Part shown: in pieces, positions 22,701 to 30,083 of the stretch
Numbering within the stretch: position 1 is the stretch's first letter
Layout: each line of letters opens with the position of its first letter
Source: Rhodospirillaceae bacterium
GTDB taxonomy: Bacteria; Pseudomonadota; Alphaproteobacteria; UBA828
DNA: 32,439 bases
Assembly (NCBI GenBank): GCA_002717225.1
Contig: PBDG01000005.1
Span: forward strand, 1 to 32,439
Direction: 5' to 3'
The notes under the pieces: generated by a model
What the model was told of the DNA's origin: nothing
What the model saw: only the letters and a program-made list of their open reading frames with translations
Databases searched by the model: none
Program-made: the position numbers and the translations under genes

Positions 22701-25040
22701 AGAATGGGGGCCTCAAGCCTTGTGTCAGACACCAACAAAACGGGGTTTATCAAAGTGCCGGATGATTTCCTTACCGGCGCACGGGAAACATGGAAGTCCG
22801 TCTTTGATCGAATGGACGATGACGCGCTTCATGCGCGGGCCAAAGAGATGCGAATTGACGTTGACAAATACAAAACAAGGTCTGAGCTAATTAGAGCAAT
22901 GACAAGCAAGGCCCCCAGAAAGTACGGCAGTCTGTCAAAAAAGTACTTACAGGAAGATGTCTTTCTTGAGATGACAAACACAATGAAGTTTGCGGAAGAC
23001 GCGCAAGGAAAATTTCACCAGTTCATAAGGAAATGGAAAGTAGGCCAGACCGCCTACTCTCCGGTGACCGCTGGGCGCAACATACTCACAAACGTCCTTT
23101 TGTTTGCGCCAATGGCGGGCGTGTCGCCGTTCAACCCGGCAAACCTTCCGTACTATTTCAAGATATTAGACGACATGAGGAAACCACCCCACCTTCGGTC
23201 GGCAGAGTGGAAGCTTGCAAAGCAAGACGGAGTGTTTGACGCATCTGAGCATAAGGTAGAGCTTGGCGTGCAAAAGAAAGTCTCCGAAAAGATGCAGCGA
23301 ATTAAGTGGAAGAAGGACGGCAAGTTTAACCCCGACGCTGCACACGATTTAACGTGGGAGTTTTTCGAGTGGGTTGGCGATGTGACCCATGGGCGTTCGC
23401 GGGGATGGGATATTCCCGGTCAGCTTTATGGCGTAGGCGATGACCTGTTTCGCGGCGCTTATTACTACAAGCAGCTTAGCAAAGCGGGTCCTTTTCCGCA
23501 GCCTTGGCAGCGCCTTGAAATGGCAAAAAGAGCGCGGAAGTTTTTCATTGATTATGAAAGCGTTCCCGGCTTTGTTCAGGTGCTCCGTGCGCCGTTCGCC
23601 CCGGTAATGAAAAGCGGCGAGTCCCTCGATTGGGCACGAGGCGTGTTCGCCGTTGCTGGTCAGCCCTTTATTGCGTTTAGCGCCAGGGCGCTGCCCTTAA
23701 TGACAAGCTGGCTAGACGCCAACCCAATCAAGGCGCGGATGTATATGGCGTTGCACGAGCAACTTTCTCGCATATCAATGCAAGAAGCAGGGCTTACCGA
23801 CTCGTCTATTCGCGCTGGCATTGACTCCCTTTCTCCGTGGCAGAGGGGTTCGTATGCGTCAACAGCGTCCTTGGTTCAGGTTGCAAGGCGCATTGCCGAT
23901 TCATTTGGCAAGAGCCTTGGTGAGACTGAACACTGGATGGAAAGAGGCCTTCCGGTAGGCCTAGACAGCAAAGCGAAGGGCTTGCCAATTCATGATGTTG
24001 GCTTTCTTAGCCCGTTCGGGATTGTCACCGGGCGGACTGACTTGCTCAACGAGGACCCTGGGGATTTTGATGGGCTACTTGACCCCCGTCGCTGGGGCGT
24101 TGATGGAATGGCCCTGCTTCGGTGGGCAAGAGACCAGGGTTTTGGAACCAACCCTGTTCTCAGCCCGTTTATTAGCGCAGTCACTGGCGTTGACCTAAAC
24201 TCAGGAAGGGCGATCTTTGACTTTGAAAACGATTCTTGGAAGACCATTAAAGCGAAAGTGCAGCAGTATCTTGCAAGAAGAATGTTTCCGCCAATAACCC
24301 CATCTCCGTCTGACCTCTACGACCTGGCCGCTGGTGACGGCGGCTGGAGAGAGCGGTACGGCGCCGACGAAAGCAAGGGTGATAAAAAGTTTAGCGAGCT
24401 TGACCGGATACACGGCGGTCGCTTTTTCGAGGGCGTTCGCGCCGCCCACCTTCAAATGCCAGACTACCGGCAGCGAGTTCTTGATATGTCAGACGTTATC
24501 ATGAGGCTTGCGGGTATAAAGATAGAGTATTCTACCGACGAGCAGAAGGCCATTGACATAGCCCAGAGGATTAACCAGAAATATCAAAGTCAAAAAGAAA
24601 CAATAAAAACCGACATGGGAATGCCCCGCAGGCTAAAGACTGATTCCATGGGGGACATTTCGCAAAAGCAAGAGGACGACTACAAGGAAAGGTTTGTAAA
24701 GCAAGCGATTCCATCGATAAAGAAACTGCAAAAGCTGTTTAGCAAAAACGGCAGGTTCTATGGAAAAGGGTTTCTGTTTGACGAGTATAAGCGCGAAGGC
24801 AGCTTTGATTTCTTAGGTGCCATTGGGTTTTTCTTAGAAGATGCCAGCGGGAAAGACATGGCTGACATTGAAAGCGCATACGATATACTTAATAAAATTA
24901 CCCACCATATAAACAAAGCAAGCGACGAGTTCTCGGCGGGGCAACAGCAAGCGATGTTGGCCAAGCACGAAAAAAGGAAAAAAGAAGAGGCCATGGTGCC
25001 GCTAAAAACAGTACTACCCCCAAGCCCGGCCACTGAATAG
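19728..25040 (+). CDS. Giant putative ejection protein, 1770 aa
   Basis: The most likely start is TTG 19728, which has AGGGGGAG at good distance and overlaps the previous stop by eight bases. TTG 19707 would add seven residues. The product is about 1770 residues, mostly helical and charged. Notable parts are a coiled coil (about residues 480-580, KKMELDSLNKKLEDIRKET) and a glycine-rich hydrophobic segment right after it (ATGMLLGDVGFGLSGTGLST). Two blocks resemble those I recall from very large phage 'polyvalent'-type virion proteins: WKVGQTAYSPVTAGRNILTN near 1100-1120 and FIDYESVPGFVQVLRAPFAP near 1270-1290. No lysozyme, protease or RNA polymerase motif is evident. As the largest of three consecutive internal-protein genes, it probably enters the host cell with the DNA. 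Confidence 0.65.
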   Translation: MVDWFGQRPFVYKEGKKYPDLTGGSGKKIAPLESSVKDIAISHGIVIDDKEARDIARRARSTIASNKERGQAINSYYRKKANKRAQQASVQQQAPAPLTPEQRQEMGGYTQQYVEAKREEGAGWRGLTRAVDAPMYRTQLERAATGDDPFFDKETQKLRPGAYQALLGEFKDGSAAVGPTQFERTGKFFEEDKGLPERIIKEKRKKRLQAKYRKQEEARLRGETGTTTVTGRVPGVMEEEPSAPLGHSLIGVGETFARPEQVGTVKAPGAISTMEALQGGIGLTFDGLIDLLPRKGKFVERLMETAERSPRALANILGRVMSLTGDKRLYNTPIANALYAAAKDLADGAPLMKRDAEKIYENFKRAYTEAEKQYQENPKKSLVLETWELMQGMTVGAADAAVRMVDGLGSDKDTATIAQGFVDGAVEFSAPMVHSAVKTITDPWGMANKRPMEMALNLSPIRAIPKAKLNSTARRLEAEVKKSEAKTLSEMGKVAEEIRGLEKGVEGLGKKRPSGPSGVPGLASGDSLAFRSGVLRQPDISPMKEMLGIKKMELDSLNKKLEDIRKETSQKKRRAYQLDALAMGIDATGMLLGDVGFGLSGTGLSTLSLVDALYTRGSKAIGANARWWLAPKDKRIPQLMLAMQRESAGMGTKKILELDNFLQQIPKRLRPYVADFLWMEDSADGLFSIDPTKNLIELVERPDGSVEWQLNAEGRKKAGITINNTSTRLHAAAAKVVDDMRASDDWSISDYESALREDKALAQRDLDESARSPVDEDTYRFRILAGSRLAAVNRYGKPLAGMIRSLTDEAISLGMFADPASLRQIYFPNLYRDPTLVYKVTKWMTSKAWRQRAKKQKQEAGQADGPKRARMETLDGGEFLINKLRMIGVPIEARMIQVGRKIPDDIIKRAADSWRPVEESVGKSLEGQTTPGSQSFVKKKDGVYQVNAQMYLRQRNGQGLGGFGMKKGLIENVHEGVAKLLFDVEMRKLQDRMGASSLVSDTNKTGFIKVPDDFLTGARETWKSVFDRMDDDALHARAKEMRIDVDKYKTRSELIRAMTSKAPRKYGSLSKKYLQEDVFLEMTNTMKFAEDAQGKFHQFIRKWKVGQTAYSPVTAGRNILTNVLLFAPMAGVSPFNPANLPYYFKILDDMRKPPHLRSAEWKLAKQDGVFDASEHKVELGVQKKVSEKMQRIKWKKDGKFNPDAAHDLTWEFFEWVGDVTHGRSRGWDIPGQLYGVGDDLFRGAYYYKQLSKAGPFPQPWQRLEMAKRARKFFIDYESVPGFVQVLRAPFAPVMKSGESLDWARGVFAVAGQPFIAFSARALPLMTSWLDANPIKARMYMALHEQLSRISMQEAGLTDSSIRAGIDSLSPWQRGSYASTASLVQVARRIADSFGKSLGETEHWMERGLPVGLDSKAKGLPIHDVGFLSPFGIVTGRTDLLNEDPGDFDGLLDPRRWGVDGMALLRWARDQGFGTNPVLSPFISAVTGVDLNSGRAIFDFENDSWKTIKAKVQQYLARRMFPPITPSPSDLYDLAAGDGGWRERYGADESKGDKKFSELDRIHGGRFFEGVRAAHLQMPDYRQRVLDMSDVIMRLAGIKIEYSTDEQKAIDIAQRINQKYQSQKETIKTDMGMPRRLKTDSMGDISQKQEDDYKERFVKQAIPSIKKLQKLFSKNGRFYGKGFLFDEYKREGSFDFLGAIGFFLEDASGKDMADIESAYDILNKITHHINKASDEFSAGQQQAMLAKHEKRKKEEAMVPLKTVLPPSPATE

Positions 25041-25090
25041 TTGAAGGGATTGACCAAATAAGGGAATATTAGACGCACGGGAGCGCAAAC

Positions 25091-25495
25091 ATGCGAAGAG
25101 AAAACTTTTTAGAGCGAGCGACATTTGCAGCATCAGGACTGAGCCATACGTTTAAGCCAATGACGAATGCCGTGTCTCCTCGCAGGTTTCGCCTTGTGTT
25201 TCTCGGCCCGCCCGACGACTCAGACGTAGGCGTGTCTAACAAAGTAAACGTTGTCTTGGAGTTTGGTGACGGCGACAGCGTTTTATTCAAGCACAATCTA
25301 ACCCTTACAAACACCACCGGAGGGGAGCTGTTTAGCGAAACGTTTGACACAAACCACAGCGAGGTGAAGGTCACCATCAGCGCAGACGACTCAGACTATA
25401 ACGTGTGGGCAACGGTTGAGGTTAGGTGTATCGCCGGGCCAAGACGCGGCGGAATAAACGGAACAGGATTTGGAACAGCAAAGGTGGCAGCATGA
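25091..25495 (+). CDS. Small structural protein, tandem paralogue 1
   Basis: ATG 25091 follows GGGAG, after a 50-base gap. The 134-residue protein begins MRRENFLERATF and has a beta-sandwich style pattern (RRFRLVFLGPPDD, KVNVVLEFGDGDSVLFKHNL, SEVKVTISADDSD). It ends with VEVRCIAGPRRGGINGTGFG. It is a paralogue of the next gene, sharing the NFLER start, the SHTFKP motif and the RCIAGP-xx-GG-x-N-xx-GFGTA ending. The DNA itself is identical over 28 bases in this last region. A fibre-associated or head-decoration role is plausible because it precedes the long fibre gene. Confidence 0.65.
   Translation: MRRENFLERATFAASGLSHTFKPMTNAVSPRRFRLVFLGPPDDSDVGVSNKVNVVLEFGDGDSVLFKHNLTLTNTTGGELFSETFDTNHSEVKVTISADDSDYNVWATVEVRCIAGPRRGGINGTGFGTAKVAA
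25414..25441 (+). repeat. 28-base direct repeat, copy 1 (matches 25803-25830)
   Basis: Identical 28-base stretch encoding VEVRCIAGP in both tandem paralogues, 389 bases apart. The flanks are less similar, so this patch is either conserved for function or kept uniform by recombination between the copies. Confidence 0.9.
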
Positions 25496-25881
25496 TAAGG
25501 CCAAACTTTTTAGAGCGAGTGGAATACGGAGAGGGCGACACGGGAAAGTCTCATACGTTTAAGCCGCTTACCCAGGGGGTTGTCCCCGAGGTATATGAGA
25601 TTTCATTTACAGAGCCAACTGGAGCGGGCGCCGTTGCGACAATCAAGCTTGAGTTTCAAGACCAGCTTGACGACAGTGACACGCTATCGTTCCCGCAGAC
25701 ATTTAACGTTGGTGCTGGAAACTCCTTTGACCAAAGCTTTGAGACATCTCACAACCAGGTCAAGGTGACTTACACCAGCCCAAGAGTGAACGACGCCAAC
25801 AAGGTTGAGGTTAGGTGTATCGCCGGGCCAATTGACGGCGGCGTTAATGACAAGGGATTTGGCACGGCAGTGCAGGTTTAG
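25492..25881 (+). CDS. Small structural protein, tandem paralogue 2
   Basis: The ATG at 25492 overlaps the previous stop as ATGA. A longer in-frame reading from 25426 would lie in the first paralogue and is rejected. The 129-residue product begins MIRPNFLERVEYGEGD, then KSHTFKPLTQGVVPEVYEI, with beta-rich centre (TIKLEFQDQLDDSDTLSF, NQVKVTYTSPRV) and the shared ending VEVRCIAGPIDGGVNDKGFG. It resembles the preceding gene throughout, with the ends best conserved. Both copies are intact, pointing to a two-subunit or dose-dependent virion component. Exact function is unknown. Confidence 0.65.
   Translation: MIRPNFLERVEYGEGDTGKSHTFKPLTQGVVPEVYEISFTEPTGAGAVATIKLEFQDQLDDSDTLSFPQTFNVGAGNSFDQSFETSHNQVKVTYTSPRVNDANKVEVRCIAGPIDGGVNDKGFGTAVQV
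25803..25830 (+). repeat. 28-base direct repeat, copy 2 (matches 25414-25441)
   Basis: Second identical copy of the 28-base stretch, in the corresponding position and phase of the second paralogue. Confidence 0.9.
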
Positions 25882-25890
25882 GAGAATCAA

Positions 25891-27810
25891 ATGACACGCA
25901 GACTTACAAGTATTGACGCGGCAGAGGCATCCGAAGATCTTGCGGCAGGGACAGTCGATGGCAACCTGACGGTGTCTGGAGACCTTCAGGTTGGCGGAAC
26001 AACCACAACGGTAAACTCCACAACTGTAAGCGTTGATGATAAAAACATTGAGCTTGGTGCAACCGACAGCCCCACTGACAGCACTGCTGATGGCGGTGGC
26101 ATTACCCTGAAGGGGTCAACGGACAAGACCATCTCATGGGAAAATGACGACAACAGGTGGCACTTTAACCAGGGCTTAGATTTGGATGGGGATATTTATT
26201 TCTCTCCCTCGTCTATCAGCACCGCACATATCCAAGTCCCCGCCGGCTCGCTGGATATTCGCTGTGCAAACAGCCTGAAGGTCGGCACGGACGGCGCAGA
26301 CAGCGTGCGCATTGGTCGTACCAATACTACGGCAGCAAAGGTTTATTTACGCTCAGGAAACGATGACGACTTGGTTGTATCCAATGGTAAAATTGGAATT
26401 GGCACCGACTCGCCAGCCCATGAGCTTGATGTTGACGGCGACGTTCATGTCAGTGGTGAAGTCAAAACCGCTAACATTGGCTACACCGATGGCGATAATG
26501 CAATCACTATCGCTGATGGCGGCGGGTGCACGTTTGCGGCGGGCATTACATCTAGCGCCGCGTCCAACACATTTGGCACTACCACGCTGGGGGCAACAAC
26601 AACCGGTGCGCTTACAGCAGACTCTCTTGCTGTAGATAATATCTCTATCAACGGCACTGAGATTGACTTGTCATCTGGCGATCTAACCATCGACGTTGCT
26701 GGTGACATCAAGCTGGACGCGGGCGGCGCGGACATTGAGTTCCTCAACGCAGGTACCGAGTTCGGCATGATTAGCGCAGACGGCAGCAACAACATGATCA
26801 TCGAGGCCGCCGTTCAGGACAAGGGCATCCTGTTCAAGGGTGATGATGATGGCTCTGAGATTACTGCGCTGACGCTGGATATGTCTGCAGCAGGTGACGC
26901 GACGTTCAATAACGACGTGAAGGTTACCGGCGACATCATCTTAGATGACGGCGGCTCACTGAAAGAGGCTGGCGGCACGGCGGCTATCACCTTTGATGGT
27001 AGCGGTGAGGTTACAAAGATTGGCCAAGACACGCCCAGTAACAACCAGGTGCTAACCTGGGACAACGGCAACAGCAAGGTTGTCTGGGCAGATGCCGGTG
27101 GAAGCGGCGCCGTGGCAAGCGTAAGCAACGGTTCTGACAATCGCGTGGCAACCTTCACCAGCTCAGATGATCTGAACGGAGAGGCAAACCTCACCTTTGA
27201 TGGAACGGACTGCACGATTGGCGCAGCCGGAAAGCTCCAGCTAAGGGATACGGGGATATACCTGAACTCAGGTGAGGACGGGCACCTTTCAATTGTCGCC
27301 GATGGCCATGTAACAACGAGCGGTTTTCCATCAAATGAGAACGCAATTGGCACGTCAGGCACGTCGTTTCCCAGTCTGTTTGCTGCTGATGGTGATTGCA
27401 CGGGCGACATTATAAAACTGCTCAACGACACAACAACGAAAGGCCATGTGTACTACCTGTCGGACCATCCTGAGTGGGAAGAAGCGCAAGCAAATGACAC
27501 TAACGATGGCGGTCCTGGTGACATGCTTGCTATCGCTGTTGGAACGAATAGCAACACCCATGGCATGCTGGTGAAAGGGCTAATCAGGATTAACAGTGGT
27601 AACTATGACGGCGCAGCGGATGCGGATATCGGGAAGATAGGCTACCTCTCAGATGATGCTGCTGGTCAGATAGACTTTACGGCACCCGCTGGAACCGGCG
27701 AGGTTGTTAGAGTCTTAGGGCATTGCTTGCAAAAGGTGTCAGACGGTGCCAGCGGGCACCACATATTGTTCTATTTCAATCCGTCCAACGACCACGTGGA
27801 GATTGCCTAG
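25891..27810 (+). CDS. Long tail fibre protein
   Basis: The 639-residue protein is almost wholly short beta repeats rich in Gly, Asp, Thr, Ser and Ala. It opens with GNLTVSGDLQVGGTTTTVNS followed by TVSVDDKNIELG, wording I recall from tail fibres of T4-like and other marine phages. Further repeats run through DLDGDIYFSP, ELDVDGDVHVSGEVKT, LTIDVAGDIKLDAGG and VKVTGDIILDDGG. A distinct C-terminal domain (about residues 500-639, with HVYYLSDHPEWEEAQ and GKIGYLSDDAAGQ) is likely the globular tip or trimerisation unit. No S74 chaperone is seen. GGAG before ATG serves as ribosome site. It probably determines adsorption. Confidence 0.83.
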   Translation: MTRRLTSIDAAEASEDLAAGTVDGNLTVSGDLQVGGTTTTVNSTTVSVDDKNIELGATDSPTDSTADGGGITLKGSTDKTISWENDDNRWHFNQGLDLDGDIYFSPSSISTAHIQVPAGSLDIRCANSLKVGTDGADSVRIGRTNTTAAKVYLRSGNDDDLVVSNGKIGIGTDSPAHELDVDGDVHVSGEVKTANIGYTDGDNAITIADGGGCTFAAGITSSAASNTFGTTTLGATTTGALTADSLAVDNISINGTEIDLSSGDLTIDVAGDIKLDAGGADIEFLNAGTEFGMISADGSNNMIIEAAVQDKGILFKGDDDGSEITALTLDMSAAGDATFNNDVKVTGDIILDDGGSLKEAGGTAAITFDGSGEVTKIGQDTPSNNQVLTWDNGNSKVVWADAGGSGAVASVSNGSDNRVATFTSSDDLNGEANLTFDGTDCTIGAAGKLQLRDTGIYLNSGEDGHLSIVADGHVTTSGFPSNENAIGTSGTSFPSLFAADGDCTGDIIKLLNDTTTKGHVYYLSDHPEWEEAQANDTNDGGPGDMLAIAVGTNSNTHGMLVKGLIRINSGNYDGAADADIGKIGYLSDDAAGQIDFTAPAGTGEVVRVLGHCLQKVSDGASGHHILFYFNPSNDHVEIA

Positions 27811-28652
27811 TGTCAGCAGTTGCCCTAAAGCGCAACGGCGTCGAGTGCTATAAGCTGGCCAAGATTGGCGGCGTTGCTAAGCAGTCTGTTGGGGGCTGTT
27901 CTGGTGTTGACATCGCACCGCCGCCCAAGTTTTTCAGCATGTTCGAGGATGGCAGTGGCACCACAAGCGCCGATCTCTCACTGGGCACCACAGCGCATAC
28001 TGCTGAATTTGTAGGCTCTTGCGACTGGTACACTACATCAACGGCAGCGGGCACCTATGCAATTGCCACTGGTGTTGGTGAGGCCGTTATACTTGATGAC
28101 CATAACGATCTTGACTGGGCAGTTGATGGCGAATGGTCTTTTTCAACATACACAGCGACACTATCTAGCACATACGCCGGGTGCCTGGTGAAGCGCGCGG
28201 GTAGCGGTGCGGCGTATCGTGGATTTGCCTTGTACTTTTTAAATGGCGTCGTCGACTTGTACATATCAGATGCATACTCAAGCGAAGCGCTTCACCTTAA
28301 GGGCACCGGCACCAGTACCAACATCAAAGACGGCGCCTGGCACCACGTCGTCGTGAGCTGGGACGGGACCAGCTCTCAGGGCGCAAGCTCTCTATCTATG
28401 TGGATTGACGGCGTTCTTCACACGACAGGCAACTCAAAGCTGGCTGTCCACAGCGGCATTGACTCACTGGACAGCAACAGCACAATAACCAACGCAATCG
28501 ACGTTTACCTGTCTAATTCATCTGATACGCAGGTGTATCCGTCTGGCGGCGTTGACCATACTGCTATATGGAATGGCACCGGGCTTACGGCTTCTCAAGT
28601 GGCAGTGCTTTATAATTCGGGAACACCAATAGACGTACGAAGGGGACTCTAA
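27810..28652 (+). CDS. LamG/concanavalin-like fibre-tip or receptor-binding protein
   Basis: The start is GTG 27810, sharing one base with the fibre stop (TAGTG), with GTGGAGA upstream. A longer reading from 27723 lies inside the fibre gene. The 280-residue product carries a LamG-like jelly roll: GEWSFSTYTATLSS, AYRGFALYFLNGVVDLYI, the hallmark DGAWHHVVVSWDGTSS and LSMWIDGVLHTTG, ending in DHTAIWNGTGLTASQVAVLY. Such domains bind sugars or proteins, so recognition of a host surface glycan is likely. The N-terminus (AVALKRNGVECYKLAKIGGV) may attach to the fibre. Its position directly after the fibre fits a fibre-tip subunit. Confidence 0.8.
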   Translation: MSAVALKRNGVECYKLAKIGGVAKQSVGGCSGVDIAPPPKFFSMFEDGSGTTSADLSLGTTAHTAEFVGSCDWYTTSTAAGTYAIATGVGEAVILDDHNDLDWAVDGEWSFSTYTATLSSTYAGCLVKRAGSGAAYRGFALYFLNGVVDLYISDAYSSEALHLKGTGTSTNIKDGAWHHVVVSWDGTSSQGASSLSMWIDGVLHTTGNSKLAVHSGIDSLDSNSTITNAIDVYLSNSSDTQVYPSGGVDHTAIWNGTGLTASQVAVLYNSGTPIDVRRGL

Positions 28653-28825
28653 TGGCCCAAATCAGAGACCCACAACGCCTTGCTGCTGCAATATGGGAAC
28701 ATGTTGTAGATAATATTGCCGACTTACCGTCACTCGCGGCAGCAGAGGCCGACATCCGGGCGGGTAACATGACGCTGGCCCAAGCACAAGCGCACGAGCA
28801 TTCAAGTATATTAGTGGAGGAGTAG
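28652..28825 (+). CDS. Microprotein of 57 aa, unknown
   Basis: This short gene is coupled by TAATG to the LamG-type gene. Its 57 residues (MAQIRDPQRLAAAIWEHVVD... to the C-terminus HSSILVEE) are alanine-rich and helical with no membrane segment or motif. It ends at TAG 28823-28825. Its final codons (GTGGAGGAG) double as the ribosome site for the next microprotein. Function unknown. The correct frame is supported by tight coupling on both sides. Confidence 0.6.
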   Translation: MAQIRDPQRLAAAIWEHVVDNIADLPSLAAAEADIRAGNMTLAQAQAHEHSSILVEE

Positions 28826-28957
28826 ATGTTTTCAATTCAACGAGTGCCCATACGACGAAAGGCTAAGTCCGAGGCCCCGGCCAAGAAGAAGGCTGTCAAG
28901 AAGAAGGCTGTCAAGAAGAAGGCTGCGCCCAAAAAGAAAGCGGCCAAAAAGAAGTGA
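28826..28957 (+). CDS. Lysine/alanine-repeat microprotein, histone-H1-tail-like, 43 aa
   Basis: The ATG at 28826 follows the previous stop with no gap and has GGAGGAG right upstream. The 43-residue product has a short N-terminus (MFSIQRVPIRRKAKSEAPAK) followed by a repetitive basic tail in which AVKKK and AAPKKK/AAKKK units alternate. About 17 of the last 24 residues are lysine. This is the composition of histone H1 C-terminal tails and of bacterial H1-like/AlgP-like proteins, which bind DNA without sequence preference. It overlaps the endolysin start by GTGA. A DNA-condensing virion protein, or a cationic membrane- or wall-acting peptide that assists lysis, are both possible; the sequence does not choose. 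Confidence 0.7.
   Translation: MFSIQRVPIRRKAKSEAPAKKKAVKKKAVKKKAAPKKKAAKKK
28883..28924 (+). repeat. 15-base tandem repeat, 2.8 copies
   Basis: The unit AAGAAGAAGGCTGTC is repeated exactly at 28883 and 28898, with a third partial copy at 28913-28924. It encodes KKKAV and is the basis of the basic tail. Copies are identical at DNA level, implying recent expansion. Confidence 0.9.
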
Positions 28958-29805
28958 ACAGCGACAAGGTTATACGGCTTCAGACTGCGCTTACCGCCCT
29001 TGGTCATGAGCCGGGGATGATTGATGGCCTGCTTGGCCCCAAGACAATCGCGGCAGCAGCCCGCTTTATGTGGCTAGAGCACGGCGACGCAAGGGTGGCA
29101 AAGGCCGCATATGAGAAGCTGCGCCCCACCGTGGTGCCAGATGTTACTATCTCGGGCATTGACGTGTCCGCCTACCAGGGCACCGTTGACTGGAGAAAGG
29201 TTGCCGGGGCCGGGTATCAGTTTGCGTGGGTAAAATGCTCTGAAGGCACAACCCACAAGAACAGCGGTCGTCAAAAGCGACTTGACGGTGCTCGCGCCTT
29301 TGGCATTCCCGTTGGTGGATACCACTACGCGCTGCCAAAAACTTACAGGAACATCGGGCTGAAGGATGCGGAGAGGGAAGCCGCCAATTTCTTACGATGC
29401 TATGGAACCCCTCAGCCCGATGATCTTGTTCCCGCATTAGACCTTGAATCAGGGCTAATCAAGGGGGCAAAGAACCACAACTACAATGTGGAGTGGACGC
29501 TCAGGTGGTGTGAGATTATTAAGAAGGAGCTTGGCTGCAGCCCAATAATCTACACCGCCCGGTGGGCAACGCAGAGCCGAATCATCAAAGCAGACAAGGC
29601 GTTGCTGGATGAGCTAAAAACCTACCGGCTGTGGTGGGCAGAGTATCGCTCGGAGTCAACTAAGGAGCCGCGCAAGAACATGTTCCCCTGGACAACCTGG
29701 GACGCATGGCAGTGGACCGGTAGCGGCAAGGTTCCTGGCGTGAAGGGCGGGTGCGATGTAAATCGAATGAGGGCATCTTCGCTTGAGGGGTTAAAGATAT
29801 CATGA
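28954..29805 (+). CDS. Endolysin: GH25 lysozyme with N-terminal peptidoglycan-binding-like domain
   Basis: This enzyme would hydrolyse cell-wall glycan at the end of infection. The start is GTG 28954, overlapping the microprotein stop (GTGA). Residues 1-40 resemble the common peptidoglycan-binding module (LGHEPGMIDGLLGPKTIAAA). Residues about 66-283 form a GH25 muramidase barrel with GIDVSAYQG (D70), ALDLESG (D163, E165), the substrate-side strand IIYTARW, and the final WQWTGSGKVPGVKGGCDVNR (D268). The catalytic acids are present, so it should be active. The binding-first order is less usual for GH25 enzymes than binding at the C-terminus. It has no signal peptide, so it needs a holin. Confidence 0.92.
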   Translation: MNSDKVIRLQTALTALGHEPGMIDGLLGPKTIAAAARFMWLEHGDARVAKAAYEKLRPTVVPDVTISGIDVSAYQGTVDWRKVAGAGYQFAWVKCSEGTTHKNSGRQKRLDGARAFGIPVGGYHYALPKTYRNIGLKDAEREAANFLRCYGTPQPDDLVPALDLESGLIKGAKNHNYNVEWTLRWCEIIKKELGCSPIIYTARWATQSRIIKADKALLDELKTYRLWWAEYRSESTKEPRKNMFPWTTWDAWQWTGSGKVPGVKGGCDVNRMRASSLEGLKIS

Positions 29806-30083
29806 CGAGATCTGACTGGATAAAAATGATTGGCATCCTGATGTCCCTTGCGGTTGCCGCCGTGGGCGCTGCGTTCACCGCGAACCACAGCATACTCACC
29901 AACGCCGACAGCGTTGTTCGGCTGGAGAAAGCTGACGAAAAGCAAGACGTTCGCATTAATAAACTAGAGGAGAAAACCTCCTCTATCGACAGCCGGTTGG
30001 GGCGGATAGAGACCCAGCAAATGGCCAACACCAAACTGCTGGAGAAACTGGACACAAAGATGGATAAGGTACTAAGCAAATGA
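29802..30083 (+). CDS. Single-pass membrane protein with coiled coil; possible i-spanin
   Basis: ATGA overlap with the endolysin. The 93-residue product has an N-terminal membrane segment (about residues 8-27, MIGILMSLAVAAVGAAFTA) and a long charged helix (LEKADEKQDVRINKLEEKTS, QMANTKLLEKLDTKMDKVL). This is the plan of inner-membrane spanin subunits or holin-accessory proteins. Lying directly after the endolysin, it is most likely part of the lysis cassette. An outer-membrane lipoprotein partner is not clearly separate, but the next gene has a lipobox-like motif. Assignment is by architecture and position. Confidence 0.65.
   Translation: MTRSDWIKMIGILMSLAVAAVGAAFTANHSILTNADSVVRLEKADEKQDVRINKLEEKTSSIDSRLGRIETQQMANTKLLEKLDTKMDKVLSK

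Noticed and set aside
25041-25090. Promoter between the giant gene and the paralogue pair (TTGACC, TATTAG)
   Set aside because: Spacing between the hexamers is 11 bases, too short for sigma70.
26814-27431. Long antisense frame (205 codons) under the tail fibre
   Set aside because: Serine/proline/valine-rich low-complexity translation, no ribosome site, opposite a well-supported fibre gene; caused by its biased codons.
28883-28924. Tandem 15-base repeat considered as a CRISPR-like array
   Set aside because: Copies are contiguous without spacers and lie in frame in a coding sequence.
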